Source of the DNA: UTCFX2 sp002050125
Lineage (GTDB): Bacteria; Chloroflexota; Anaerolineae; Anaerolineales; UBA4823
Length of the DNA stretch: 64,000 nucleotides
Assembly (NCBI GenBank): GCA_027494035.1
Contig: JAOSJQ010000001.1
Location: 2,914,001 to 2,978,000 of the forward strand
Reading direction: 5' to 3'
Under the pieces are notes generated by a model that saw only the letters and a program-made list of their open reading frames with translations, did no database searches and was not told where the DNA came from. This document shows positions 27,969 to 36,158 of this stretch, one piece after another; positions within the stretch are counted from its first letter, which is position 1, and every line of letters begins with the position of its first letter. A program made the translations under genes and the position numbers.

Positions 27969-28175
27969 GCCGCCGCCCGGCGCGCAGAGATCGCTGAACG
28001 AACAGTGCGAGCAAGCCGTCTGCTGGCAGACGTCGATTGACTGGAGGTAACCCATGCGCTCCAGGTCTGCGAGCATGGCTTGAACCATGCCGAGGCTGAT
28101 GTTCAACCGTGAAGCCAGCACGGCGGGATGGGTAGTGCCGCTGGAACGGATTTCGGCGAGCAGTTTTTCGAGCAT
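27945..28175 (-). CDS. feoC: FeoC-like iron-sulfur transcriptional regulator
   Basis: A 76-residue protein. A short winged-helix N-terminus (MLEKLLAEIRSSGTTHPAVL, then SRLNISLGMVQAMLADLERMGYL) is followed by a Cys cluster, C-x4-C-x2-C-x5-C (VCQQTACSHCSFSDLC), that fits an oxygen-sensitive Fe-S cluster as in FeoC. It is the last gene of the fur-feoABC operon, 4 bases after feoB. It overlaps the convergent kinase gene end by 24 bases. Confidence 0.88.
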   Translation of the reverse strand: MLEKLLAEIRSSGTTHPAVLASRLNISLGMVQAMLADLERMGYLQSIDVCQQTACSHCSFSDLCAPGGGSKMWVLK

Positions 28176-28179
28176 CGGC

Positions 28180-30215
28180 TTACAACCCCAAACCCGTCGC
28201 CAGGTGAAAGACCAGGATGCCCGCCGCGACCGAGACCAGGAGCATCACCCCGATGTTGAGCAGCGTCCAGCCCCAGGAGTTGGTCTCCTGCCGGATGACC
28301 GCCACCGTCGCCGCGCAGGGGATGAACAGCAGCGAAACCGTGAGGAAAGCCAAACCGGTCGCCGGGGTGTAGATCGACGCGAGCGTTGCGGCGAGCCCAG
28401 TATCGGCAGTGCTGCCGAACATGATCCCCAGCGTGGCAATCGAGTTCTCTTTGGCGAGGAAGCTGGTCAGCAGCGCAACCGTGAGCTTCCAATCCAGCCC
28501 CATCCAGGCGCCCACCGGGGCAAACAGCATCCCCAGGCGTGCCAGGAAGCTGGTTTGCATTTCGCCGTAGGGGAAATAACTCAGCGCCCAGACGATCACC
28601 GAGAAAGCCAGGATGATCGTGCCGGCTTTTTTCAAAAAGGAGCGCGAACGGTGCCAGACCAGCAGCCCGATCGTGCGGGCGCTGGGCAAATGGTAGAGCG
28701 GCATCTCCATGATAAACGCCGACTGTTCGCCTTTGAAGAGCAGCCGGTTGAGCACGATGCCTGTCACTACCAAAACGACCAGCGAGAGCAGGATCAACCC
28801 CCAGGAGACCAGCGCGGCGCGCGGACCGAAGAACGCCGGCGCCAGAAAAGCCACCACTCCCATGCGCGCCATGCAGGGGATGAACGGGGCGATCAGGATG
28901 GTCAGCAGGCGCCCCGGGGCGGAATCGATCACGCGCGTCCCCATCACCGCCGGCACGTTGCAGCCAAACCCCAGGAAGAGCGGCAAGAAAGACTTGCCGT
29001 GCAGCCCCATCATGTGCATAAAATTGTCCATCACAAAGGCGGCGCGCGCCATGTAGCCGATGTCTTCGAGCAGCCCGAAGGTCAAGAAGAAGATCACCAT
29101 GATCGGCAGAAAGGTCAGGATGGAGCCGACCCCGCCGATCACGCCGTCCACGATCAGCCCGCTCAGCCAGGCGGGCGCGCCAGCCAGCGCCGCGGATGCC
29201 AAACCCGCCACGCGCGAAATGACCTGGGTGTCCATCCATTCCTGCGCCGGGGTGCCCAGCGCGAAGGTCAGCCAAAACACGATCCCGAGGATGCCCGCCA
29301 GGACGAGCAAACCCAGGCGCGGGTGGGTCGCCCAGCGGTCGAGCCGGTCGGTGATACTGATCTGCCCCAGGCGCGGGTGGATGACGGCAACGCGCATCAT
29401 GCGCCCGATCCAATCGTAGCGCCCGGAGGCGATCGCCAGCATGGCGTCGTCGTGGTTTTCGAGGATGGCTTCCAGCCGCTTCAGGTTTTCCGGCGGGAGC
29501 GCCCCCTGCATCATCGCGGTCACTTCGGTATCGCCTTCCAGCAGTTTCATGGCGATCCAGTCGATCGGATAAGGGGCGGGGACGTAGTCCTGGATCTGGA
29601 CGGTGACCTGTTCCAGCACTTCGCGATGGTCGGCGCGGATTTCCGGGCGGCTGGGGACGCTGCAGGTTGCGCCGGAGAGGGTTTCTTCGACTTTAATGAG
29701 CAGCTCGCGCACGCCAACCGCGCGCGAGGCGATCAGCGGCACGACCGGAACGCCCAGCGCGGCTTCGAGCACTTGCGGTTCGAGCTGGATGCCTTCGCCT
29801 TGGGCGACATCCACCATGTTCAGCGCAATGACCAGCGGGGCGGGCAGACAAACCAGCTCGGAAACCAGGTACAGGCTGTGTTCCAGGTTGGCGGCGCTGA
29901 CCACGGCGATCACCAGGTCGGGCTGCTCGTGCAGGATGTACTCGCGCGCCACCACTTCTTCGGGTGAGTTTGCGGTCAGGCTGTAAGTGCCGGGAGATCC
30001 ACCAGTAAGTAATCTTGATCGTGATGATGAAAGACGCCCTGGCGAAATTCGACCGTTTTGCCGGGCCAGTTGCCGACGTGCTGATTGAGACCGGTAAGCA
30101 GGTTGAACAGCGTCGATTTGCCGATGTTTGGCTGCCCGGCGAGCGCAATTGTCGCCGTACGTTCGGCGATGACGACCGAGGTGCGGGCGGAGGGGGTGGA
30201 GTGGCAGTCGCTCAT
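28180..30215 (-). CDS. feoB: ferrous iron transporter B, GTP-binding permease (frameshifted)
   Basis: About 678 residues. The N-terminal G domain reads G1 GQPNIGKSTLFNLL, G2 GNWPGKTVE, G3 DLPG and G4 NMVD. A helical spacer and the membrane domain with two gate repeats follow (FLGFGCNVPAVMGTR and SFLAKENSIATLG are diagnostic). It imports Fe2+. At G3 the frame is broken: VDLP is followed by ALTA-stop, and one base restored at about 29990 gives GTYSLTANSPEEVVAREY in the other frame. It lies one base after feoA; expression is probably controlled by Fur. Confidence 0.92.
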
Positions 30216-30216
30216 T

Positions 30217-30495
30217 TTAGCCTTTTTGGACGATGGTTTTTGCCGCTTCGCGGCGCCCCAGGGCGACCCTGCCGCCGCGCACGCTGGCGATAATCGGACC
30301 CCAGCCGCTGTTTTGAATCACCGTGACCTCGACGCCCGGCGTGAAACCCAGCGCGGCCATCCGGGCGATCAACCGGTGTCCGCCGCTCAACGAAACGACG
30401 TAGGCGCTCTCGCCGGTGCGGATATCGCTCAGGGTTACGATTTCAGGGTTAGCGGAGGTTAGTTTGGTTTGGGATTCTGAGGTGAGTGTCAGCAT
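30217..30495 (-). CDS. feoA: ferrous iron transport protein A
   Basis: A 92-residue SH3-like FeoA with the conserved LIARMAALGFTPGVEVTVIQ and GGRVALGRREAAKTIVQ. It associates with FeoB on the cytoplasmic side. The ATG at 30495 with GAGGG upstream lies inside the 3-prime end of fur, a 47-base overlap in another frame that suggests translational coupling. Confidence 0.9.
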   Translation of the reverse strand: MLTLTSESQTKLTSANPEIVTLSDIRTGESAYVVSLSGGHRLIARMAALGFTPGVEVTVIQNSGWGPIIASVRGGRVALGRREAAKTIVQKG

Positions 30496-30943
30496 GTTTT
30501 TTCCCTCGAGTTTGATCTCTCTGACAATCGGCGCAATATCCGCTGACGATCAGGTGGGCTTCGGTGACTTTAAGACCTTGAGCTTCGATTTGCGGGATGA
30601 TTTTTTGTTCGATTTCGGGCGCGTTGAATTCGATCACTTTGCGGCAGGCGAGGCAGGTGAAATGGTAATGCGGTTCGTCTTGGGCGGTCTCAAAACGGCG
30701 GTAGTCTTCGCCGAGATTGCGTTCGTCGACCAAACCGAGGTTTTTGAAAAGGGTGAGTGAACGGTAGACCGTTGCGAGGCTGACGCGCGCGTCTTTCTGG
30801 CGCACGCGGTCGTAGATCGCCTCTGCGTCCAGGTGTTCGTCGCTCTCTTGCAGCACCTGCAAGATCTGGCGGCGCTGGTTGGTCATGCGCAGATTGCGCG
30901 CTTTGATTACCGATTGAAAACCTGACTGGTTGGGCAAATCCAA
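30449..30943 (-). CDS. fur: Fur-family ferric uptake regulator
   Basis: A 164-residue Fur-family repressor. The winged HTH contains MTNQRRQILQVLQESDEHLDA and RVSLATVYRSLTLFKNLGL. The regulatory site contains HYHFTCLACRKVIEF, and the C-terminal zinc site is GYCADCQ, giving two CxxC pairs. It heads the feo operon and has an excellent Fur box immediately upstream (30955-30973), so autoregulation and iron control of feoABC follow. It could be PerR instead; the AT-rich box matches the classic Fur sequence. Confidence 0.9.
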   Translation of the reverse strand: MDLPNQSGFQSVIKARNLRMTNQRRQILQVLQESDEHLDAEAIYDRVRQKDARVSLATVYRSLTLFKNLGLVDERNLGEDYRRFETAQDEPHYHFTCLACRKVIEFNAPEIEQKIIPQIEAQGLKVTEAHLIVSGYCADCQRDQTRGKKHADTHLRIPNQTNLR

Positions 30944-30951
30944 CGATCCCT

Positions 30952-30976
30952 ATTGATAATTATTCTCATTATCAAT
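30952..30976. promoter_or_regulatory. Fur box upstream of fur-feoABC
   Basis: GATAATTATTCTCATTATC at 30955-30973 matches 16 of 19 positions of the consensus Fur box. The dyad extends to ATTGATAAT (30952-30960) and ATTATCAAT (30968-30976). It lies 9 bases upstream of the fur start codon. Confidence 0.85.
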
Positions 30977-31045
30977 AATACTCGTTTTCTGATCATTCGT
31001 ACAGTGACAAAAGTCACAAAGTTGGCTTGAAAATGAACCGCAATC

Positions 31046-31089
31046 AAAAAGCCCCCCGGCGTCTGAACTTGCGCTCTGCGCCGGGGGGC
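31046..31089 (-). terminator. Rho-independent terminator of the peroxiredoxin operon
   Basis: Perfect 11-bp GC stem (31051-31061 with 31079-31089). On the minus strand it is followed by TTTTT. It lies 35 bases after the peroxiredoxin stop and separates that operon from fur-feo. Confidence 0.85.
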
Positions 31090-31123
31090 GGGGTGAGATT
31101 TATCTGCGTCTGGCGTAATCGGC

Positions 31124-31837
31124 TTACTCAAACGCCATCTTCGGCTGCCATTGCTGCCAGACCTTGCCGACCAGGTCAGGACCCGGCGTGAGCGTGGGCT
31201 TGCCGGGCTGCCAGCCGGAGGGGGTGACTTCGCCCGTCGCCTGAACGTGCTGGTACGCCTGGATCTGGCGGAACAATTCCGAGACATTGCGCCCAACTTC
31301 GGGGGTCAGGACTTCCATTCCGAGGATGACCCCGTTCGGATCGATGATGAAACGGCCGCGGATGTCCACGCCTGCCGCTTCTTCGTACACTCCGTACACC
31401 GCGCCGATGCGCCCGCCCCCATCGGACAGCAGCGGGAACGGCACTCCACCTTCCACCATCTTAGAAAGCTCATGCTCCTGCCACATTTTGTGGGTGAAGC
31501 GGCTGTCGGTGCTGACTGCCAGCACTTCGACGTTCAACTTCTGCAGCTCCGGATATTTGACGGCGACCGCCGCCAGTTCGGTAGGTCAGACGAAGGTGAA
31601 GTCGCCTGGATAGAAGCACAGCGCGACCCACTTGCCGCGGTAATCCGAAAGTTTGACGTTCTTAAAACCCACGTCCTTGACGTAGGCGGAGGCTTCAAAG
31701 TCTGGCGCTTCATGCCCGACGCGTGCAATGTTCATTCTGGGCTCCTCTTGTACGGTGGTTTTTGGTTGGCTTTCTGCGGTCTTGGGTGCAATTGGACCGC
31801 CCGCCGGCTGAACGCATGAATCTTTTTCTTTTGCCAT
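31124..31837 (-). CDS. selenocysteine-containing peroxiredoxin (AhpC/TSA family, in-frame UGA)
   Basis: One continuous frame of 237 residues with TGA at 31586-31588 (residue 84). It starts at ATG 31837 (AAGGAG upstream). Before the TGA it reads VALCFYPGDFTFV and after it PTELAAVAVKYPELQ; every AhpC/Prx1 protein has the peroxidatic Cys exactly here (FTFVCPTE). Both halves stay in one frame without an indel, unlike the other broken genes here. A SECIS-like hairpin with loop GGUC begins 10 bases after the TGA. The C-terminal resolving Cys (usually GEVCP) is Thr (GEVTPSGWQPG), so it would work as a 1-Sec enzyme reduced by a partner. Selenocysteine peroxiredoxins are known from anaerobes (PrxU). 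It reduces peroxides and is last in a four-gene operon. The alternative, a nonsense mutation of a Cys codon, is less likely. Confidence 0.88.
31558..31588 (-). promoter_or_regulatory. bacterial SECIS element following the UGA codon
   Basis: Counting the U of UGA as 1 (base 31588), nucleotides 14-31 form the hairpin TGGCGGCGGTCGCCGTCA (31575 down to 31558). It has seven pairs (one G-U) and a GGUC tetraloop at nucleotides 21-24. E. coli fdhF has its GGUC apical loop at 22-25 after UGA, where SelB binds. The hairpin lies inside the codons for LAAVAV. Confidence 0.8.
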
Positions 31838-31862
31838 ATCTTTTCTCCTTGTAACCGGGTAA

Positions 31863-32270
31863 TTAGTGGAGCTTATCCGTCCGATCGATAATCTTGCCCT
31901 CGATATAGGCTTGCGCAGCCTCGTCTACCATTTTGATGTCGGTCACAATGGGGGTGATCCCCAGTTGGATCATGCTCGTGTACGCGCCGCGGCCCATCCC
32001 CCCGCAGAGCAGCGCCTGACAGTCGGAGATGGTGTTTGCCATTTCGGTGTGTTTTCTGTGCGAGCCTTCGTCCTGACCGTGGCGGTGCCGGTGTTCGTGC
32101 GGTTCGTCCGCATGCAGATGCTGACCTGAAAAATGACTGTGGTTCGGTTTTTCACGCAGTTCCTGGTTAACGACCTTGCCCTCCTCGATGGTAAGCACCG
32201 AAAAGTAGAGCGATCGACCGAAGTGTTGGCTGACCCGCGTTCCGTCATCCGTAATGACTGCTATTTTCAT
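31863..32270 (-). CDS. NifX/NifB-type dinitrogenase cofactor family protein with His-rich insert
   Basis: A 135-residue protein of the NifX/NafY/NifB-C family (dinitrogenase iron-molybdenum cofactor domain). It starts MKIAVITDDGTRVSQHFGRS with AAGGAG upstream. The core SDCQALLCGGMGRGAYTSMI matches the family, and ITPIVTDI ends the fold. Between the two halves lies a His-rich loop (about residues 42-72: HSHFSGQHLHADEPHEH and more) likely to bind metal ions such as nickel, zinc or iron. Family members bind or carry Fe-S/Mo clusters, but no nitrogenase genes are present. It is 26 bases after the cytochrome gene and 25 before the selenoperoxiredoxin. Confidence 0.85.
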   Translation of the reverse strand: MKIAVITDDGTRVSQHFGRSLYFSVLTIEEGKVVNQELREKPNHSHFSGQHLHADEPHEHRHRHGQDEGSHRKHTEMANTISDCQALLCGGMGRGAYTSMIQLGITPIVTDIKMVDEAAQAYIEGKIIDRTDKLH

Positions 32271-32296
32271 TATGTCTCCTTATTAAAGTGTAGTTT

Positions 32297-32902
32297 TTAG
32301 GTCTCGTTGGCTTGTTGGACCTGGTGGTTTTTATTGTTGGCGTTTATCCGGGTTAGCAGAAGCAACAGCAGCAGAAAGACGATCAGGATGGATAGACCTG
32401 CCAGAAGCCCGATCCAGGCTGGTTGATTGGCTGCATAGCTGGACGCCGGTGGTTGAAGGACGAGCGGCTGCCCGTTTGTCATTATAGCAGGATGCGCGGT
32501 AGGGGTGGGTCGGCTTTCGGGCGTGACCCCCAGCAGCACCGCAAACTTATCGGCGCGTTCCTGGTAGTCGCCCGGGTGACAGGCGTAGCAGTCGGTGTAG
32601 ATGTCCGCCAGCGGGTTAGTCAACATGCCGGTGTGCGCCAGGTCGGCGTCGTTGCTCAGGGCGTTGCCGCCGTGGCAGTTCCAGCAGCAATCCTTGACGG
32701 CGTGAACGTCGTGCCAGTCGCCCTTGCCATAGACCGGAAACGCCCCCTGTTCTTGGTGGCAGTGATAGCACGAGGAGCTTTCCGGGATGTCGCCGCACTG
32801 AGCCTGCGCCAGCTTGGGCGTCAGCATCCAGCAAACGGCGAACAACAACAGCAGCGCGCCCACGCCCGTCACACTGATCTGCATGTTCCATTTCTTTTTC
32901 AT
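32297..32902 (-). CDS. membrane-anchored triheme cytochrome c
   Basis: A 201-residue protein from MKKKWNMQISVTGVG (ATG 32902, GGAGGAGG upstream). The signal peptide ends near KLAQAQC. The exported domain has three canonical heme c motifs, CYHCH, CWNCH and CYACH, in about 70 residues with other His that could be distal ligands. A C-terminal hydrophobic segment (WIGLLAGLSILIVFLLLLLL) and a basic tail anchor it, with hemes outside. It resembles small multiheme electron carriers (NapC/TorC-like or class III-like). Its place in an operon with a peroxiredoxin and a metal-binding protein suggests redox sensing or electron supply. Confidence 0.88.
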   Translation of the reverse strand: MKKKWNMQISVTGVGALLLLFAVCWMLTPKLAQAQCGDIPESSSCYHCHQEQGAFPVYGKGDWHDVHAVKDCCWNCHGGNALSNDADLAHTGMLTNPLADIYTDCYACHPGDYQERADKFAVLLGVTPESRPTPTAHPAIMTNGQPLVLQPPASSYAANQPAWIGLLAGLSILIVFLLLLLLLTRINANNKNHQVQQANET

Positions 32903-32925
32903 GCCAAGCCTCCTCCAACCCGGAC

Positions 32926-33630
32926 TTATTCCCGGTCCAATGACGAGAAATGCCGCGTGATCGGTTGATCGTTTTCGTTGCTGGGACAAAAAACCAGAAG
33001 CGAACGGGAAACGCAGCCGCTGACGTTTTGCCAGCGGTGAGGCAGGTGCGCTTCGAAAAGCAGGCTGTCGCCGGCGGCGAGCAGATAATCCTGCTCCTCG
33101 ATCGTGTATTTCAACTCGCCCTCCAGGCAATAGACGAACTCCAGCCCGGTGTGCACCACCGGCGTTTCTCCGCTTTCTGCCTGCGGCTGAAGTTCGACCA
33201 GGAAAGGTTCGGCGCCTTGTTTTGCCAACCCCGAGCCAAGCTCTTCCAGCACGCCCATCGCAAAGCTGAGTTTTGGGCGCTGGTTGGCTTTGTAGAATAC
33301 GATGCTTTGTTTGGTTTGGGGCGTCTCGAAGAAGCTCGTGATGGGGGCGTTCAGCGCATAGGCGAGCTGCTGCAAGGTGGACACGCTGGGGGAGGTGCGC
33401 GCGTTTTCGATCATGCTGAGCGTGTTGACGTTTAAGCCGCTCAACTTGGACAAGGAGCGCAAGGTCAGCCCGCGCTCCGCGCGCAGAGCGCGCAGCTTTT
33501 GTCCGACATCGACCGCAGCAAAGCGCGATGCGCCCGCGGCTGTCCGCAGCGCTTCGTGGAAGCTTTGCCGCCGGCGCCGGAGGGGTTTACCGTCGCGCCT
33601 GGGTGGGGTTTTCGCAATTGGTTCGGGCAT
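32926..33630 (-). CDS. XRE-family regulator with C-terminal cupin domain
   Basis: About 234 residues. A basic N-terminal extension (KPLRRRRQSFHEALR) is followed by an XRE HTH (about VDVGQKLRALRAERGLTLRS, SKLSGLNVNTLSMIENA, SPSVSTLQQLAYAL). A cupin fills the last 100 residues (VVHTGLEFVYCLEGELKYTI, GDSLLFEAHLPHRWQNVS) with His and Glu residues that could bind a metal. ATG 33630 is chosen; an in-frame TTG lies 12 bases upstream. It is the first gene of the operon with the cytochrome, NifX-like protein and selenoperoxiredoxin. Two copies of a dyad bracket its promoter, so it probably autoregulates. Confidence 0.88.
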   Translation of the reverse strand: MPEPIAKTPPRRDGKPLRRRRQSFHEALRTAAGASRFAAVDVGQKLRALRAERGLTLRSLSKLSGLNVNTLSMIENARTSPSVSTLQQLAYALNAPITSFFETPQTKQSIVFYKANQRPKLSFAMGVLEELGSGLAKQGAEPFLVELQPQAESGETPVVHTGLEFVYCLEGELKYTIEEQDYLLAAGDSLLFEAHLPHRWQNVSGCVSRSLLVFCPSNENDQPITRHFSSLDRE

Positions 33631-33651
33631 TTTTTCACTCAACCAATAGTT

Positions 33652-33669
33652 ATACCAAAATTATAGTAC
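33652..33669. promoter_or_regulatory. operator copy 1, overlapping the -10 box
   Basis: ATACCAAAATTATAGTAC, 18 bases. It shares 15 of 18 bases with copy 2 and covers the -10 hexamer of the XRE promoter. Binding here would block RNA polymerase. Confidence 0.55.
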
Positions 33670-33688
33670 AAATACAGGATAATAGCAA
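33660..33688 (-). promoter_or_regulatory. sigma-70 promoter of the XRE-cytochrome-NifX-peroxiredoxin operon
   Basis: On the minus strand TTGCTA (33688-33683), a 17-base spacer and a perfect TATAAT (33665-33660). The start codon follows about 30 bases on. Confidence 0.7.
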
Positions 33689-33693
33689 GGGCA

Positions 33694-33711
33694 ATACCAA
33701 AGGAATAGTAC
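33694..33711. promoter_or_regulatory. operator copy 2, upstream of the -35 box
   Basis: ATACCAAAGGAATAGTAC, centred 42 bases (four helical turns) from copy 1, so two bound dimers would sit on the same DNA face on either side of the promoter. Confidence 0.5.
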
Positions 33712-33910
33712 GAGATTACCAGAAAAACCTCCCTAACTCTCCTCAAATTCACCAGGGTCAGAGGACGGGGGAAGCGGTAAGAAAGGCTACCCCTCCCCAA
33801 CCCTCCCCAAGACGGCAGGGACAGACGAACTCGCCGATTAGATGTTATGATAATATTAGAGCGCGCATTACGAGGCAGTCTCGACCGTTCAACCGTGCAA
33901 GGAGCGCCGG

Positions 33911-34553
33911 ATGTACCCCTTAACCCCAGATGACCTGATCAAAGTCTTGTTGGCGCTTGCGGTTGGCGGGTGGATCGGACTGGAGCGCGAGTTCCGCGAC
34001 AAAGCCGCGGGTTTGCGCACGATGATCTTTATCTGCCTGGGCGCGGCGCTGTTCACGATCTTCTCGGTGCGCATGGCGGGCGACCGTGAACCCACCCGCA
34101 TCGCCGCCAACATCGTGGTCGGCGTGGGCTTTCTGGGGGCGGGCGTCATCATGCGCCAGTCCGGCGGGCGGCTGACCGGGCTGACCACCGCGGCAACCAT
34201 CTGGCTGGTGGCAGCTTTGGGCGCCGGGATCGGCAGCGGAAATTATGCGCTGTCGGTCATCGTTGCGGCAATCGCTTTTATGGTCTTGTGGCTCTTTCCC
34301 GGGTTCGAGCGGATCGTCAATGCAATTTACACCGAACGCGCCTATCACGTGGTTACGCCGATCCGGGATGGCAAGCTGGCAGAGTTAGACGAACTTTTTC
34401 GCGCCCACCACCTGCGCGTGCTGCGGTTTCATCAGGAAAAAAAAGGACGGCTGCATCGTGAGCTTTTGGTACGCCGCCGGGAGGGAACAGGCGCACGAAC
34501 GCCTTCGGGAGCGCCTGGCGCATGATCCGGACGTGCTCGAGTTCCAGATCTGA
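33911..34553 (+). CDS. mgtC: MgtC/SapB-family membrane protein (frameshifted near the end)
   Basis: Starts MYPLTPDDLIKVLLALAVGG with GGAG upstream. MgtC-type features are GGWIGLEREFRDKAAGLRTM, GVGFLGAGVIMRQ and GLTTAATIWLVAALGAGIG. Four or five membrane segments are followed by an ACT-like C-terminal domain. Family members modulate ATP synthase or magnesium and phosphate homeostasis. A run of eight A at 34437-34444 shifts the frame: with one A fewer the protein ends DGCIVSFWYAAGREQAHERL and on to LEFQI-stop at 34553, a more usual C-terminus than the other frame (stop near 34525). Confidence 0.85.
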
Positions 34554-34577
34554 GGGCGGGGGGGAGCGGAGCGGGCG

Positions 34578-35402
34578 GTGCATACCATTTTCGTGGTTTC
34601 CGGCGGGGTCGGTTCGAGCGGTGAGCAGCTTGTGCGCACCATCATGGCGCAATTCCCCGCCGCCGAGTTAGAGCTGGTCGTCGTACCCCACGTACTTTTT
34701 GAGCCCCAGCTCGAGGAGGTGGTCGCGCGGGCGGCTGACCGAAATGCCACGCTCGTGCACACCATGGTCGATCCGGTTCTGCGGGCGCGGCTGACCGAGC
34801 TCTGCCGGCAGCGCGGCGTGTTCGTTCTGGATTTCATGGGAGGGTTGATCGAACGCCTGGAGGAAAAATCGAGTACCAAAGCGATGGGGCAGCCGGGGCT
34901 GTACCGCAAGTTGAACAAAGACTATTTCGAAAGAGTGGCGGCGATCGAATACGCCATCGCGCACGACGACGGGGGACACCCCGAAACCTGGCGCCTGGCG
35001 GACATCATGATCGTGGGCGTCTCGCGGGTGGGCAAGACGCCGCTCAGCCTGCTGCTCTCGGTGCTCGGATGGAAGACCGCCAATTACCCGATCGTGACGG
35101 AGATCAAACCGCCGGATGAGTTGTTATCGAAGCTCGATCCGCGGCGGGTGATCGGACTGACGATCGAACCGGGGCAGTTGATCCAATTGCGGTGGGAGCG
35201 CCAGCGGCGGATCGGCGCAGTCGGCGCCGGCAGCTACACCGATCCGGAAGCGGTGTATCAAGAAGTGGAGATGGCGCGCCGGTTCTGCCGGCAATACGGC
35301 TTTAGCGTGCTGGATGTAACCGACAAACCGCTGGAAACGACCGCCGACGAAGTCATCCGCCTGATCGCCAGCCGCTTCAAAGCCCACAATCGCATCGATT
35401 AA
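34578..35402 (+). CDS. ppsR: PEP synthase/PPDK regulatory protein (DUF299)
   Basis: A 274-residue bifunctional Ser/Thr kinase-phosphorylase of the DUF299/PSRP family. It begins at GTG with MHTIFVVSGGVGSSGEQLV. The P-loop is GVSRVGKTPLSLLLS (usually GVSRTSKTPLS) and the C-terminal lysine/arginine region is kept. It controls pyruvate phosphate dikinase or PEP synthase by ADP-dependent phosphorylation. No ppdK or ppsA gene is in the window. Its 3-prime end overlaps the HAD gene by four bases. Confidence 0.9.
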   Translation: MHTIFVVSGGVGSSGEQLVRTIMAQFPAAELELVVVPHVLFEPQLEEVVARAADRNATLVHTMVDPVLRARLTELCRQRGVFVLDFMGGLIERLEEKSSTKAMGQPGLYRKLNKDYFERVAAIEYAIAHDDGGHPETWRLADIMIVGVSRVGKTPLSLLLSVLGWKTANYPIVTEIKPPDELLSKLDPRRVIGLTIEPGQLIQLRWERQRRIGAVGAGSYTDPEAVYQEVEMARRFCRQYGFSVLDVTDKPLETTADEVIRLIASRFKAHNRID

Positions 35403-36110
35403 GCCGAAATTTTCTGGAGCAAGCCGGGCAGTTCGCCTAGGTGTTGGATGGTGAACATCCGGCGGTGGTTCATGGTGGGCGGCTCGGCGTGTTCGTGCGC
35501 CCAGGTCAGCTCGTTGGGGACGTAGACCGCCCAACTGCCCAGACCCAGCACGGGCAGGATGTCCGAGCGCATTGAATTGCCGACCATCAGGAAGCGTTCC
35601 GGCTGAAGGCGGTGTTTGTCCAGCACCGCGGTGTACACCGCCGGGCTTTTGTCATGCACAACTTCGATGTGTTGGAAGTAATTTGCGATCCCCGAACGAT
35701 TGATCTTGGGACCACTGGTTGGTCGGCTCGCCCTTGGTGATCAGCATGAGGGGGTATCTGGGCTGCAATGCGGCGAGGGCTTCCACGACGTGCGCGTAAA
35801 CCTCCACGTCTGCGCTCAGCATTTCCTTGCCCAACTCGAGCAGGCGGCGGACATCGCCGGGGCGGAAACGACCATCGGTGAGTTCGATGCCCGATTCGAT
35901 CAGCGAGAGGATGAAGCTCATCATTCCATAGCCATAGTAGGGCAGGTTGCGCACCTCGATTGCATCGAGGCGCGCGTCGCTGGCGCTGTCCACCCCGTAA
36001 ACCGCCAGCATCTGGCGGAAACGCTCGCGCCCCATGCGGTAGAAGCGCTCGTTGTGCCAGAGCGTATCGTCGGCGTCAAAGGCGATTAAATCGAACAAGG
36101 CTGAATTCAT
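35399..36110 (-). CDS. HAD-superfamily hydrolase (frameshifted)
   Basis: Starts MNSALFDLIAFDADDTLWHN; the nucleophile motif is DADDT. A cap domain follows, then LMLITKGEPTNQWS (motif II Thr). The frame shifts at about 35708-35712 (one extra G on the plus strand); restoring it gives KINRSGIANYFQHIEVVHDK, in the other frame, with the motif III Lys and motif IV VGNSMRSDILPVLGLGS. Corrected length about 236, typical of YjjG-like phosphatases acting on small phosphomonoesters. Confidence 0.86.
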
Positions 36111-36158
36111 CCTGACCGGGTCAGGTTGCTGCTAAGTCCATTCGCGCGGGCGTGGGTT

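Noticed and set aside
31586..31588. Premature stop making the peroxiredoxin a pseudogene
   Set aside because: The stop is exactly at the catalytic Cys codon, the frame is intact on both sides, and a SECIS-type hairpin follows. Random nonsense mutation would not predict all three.
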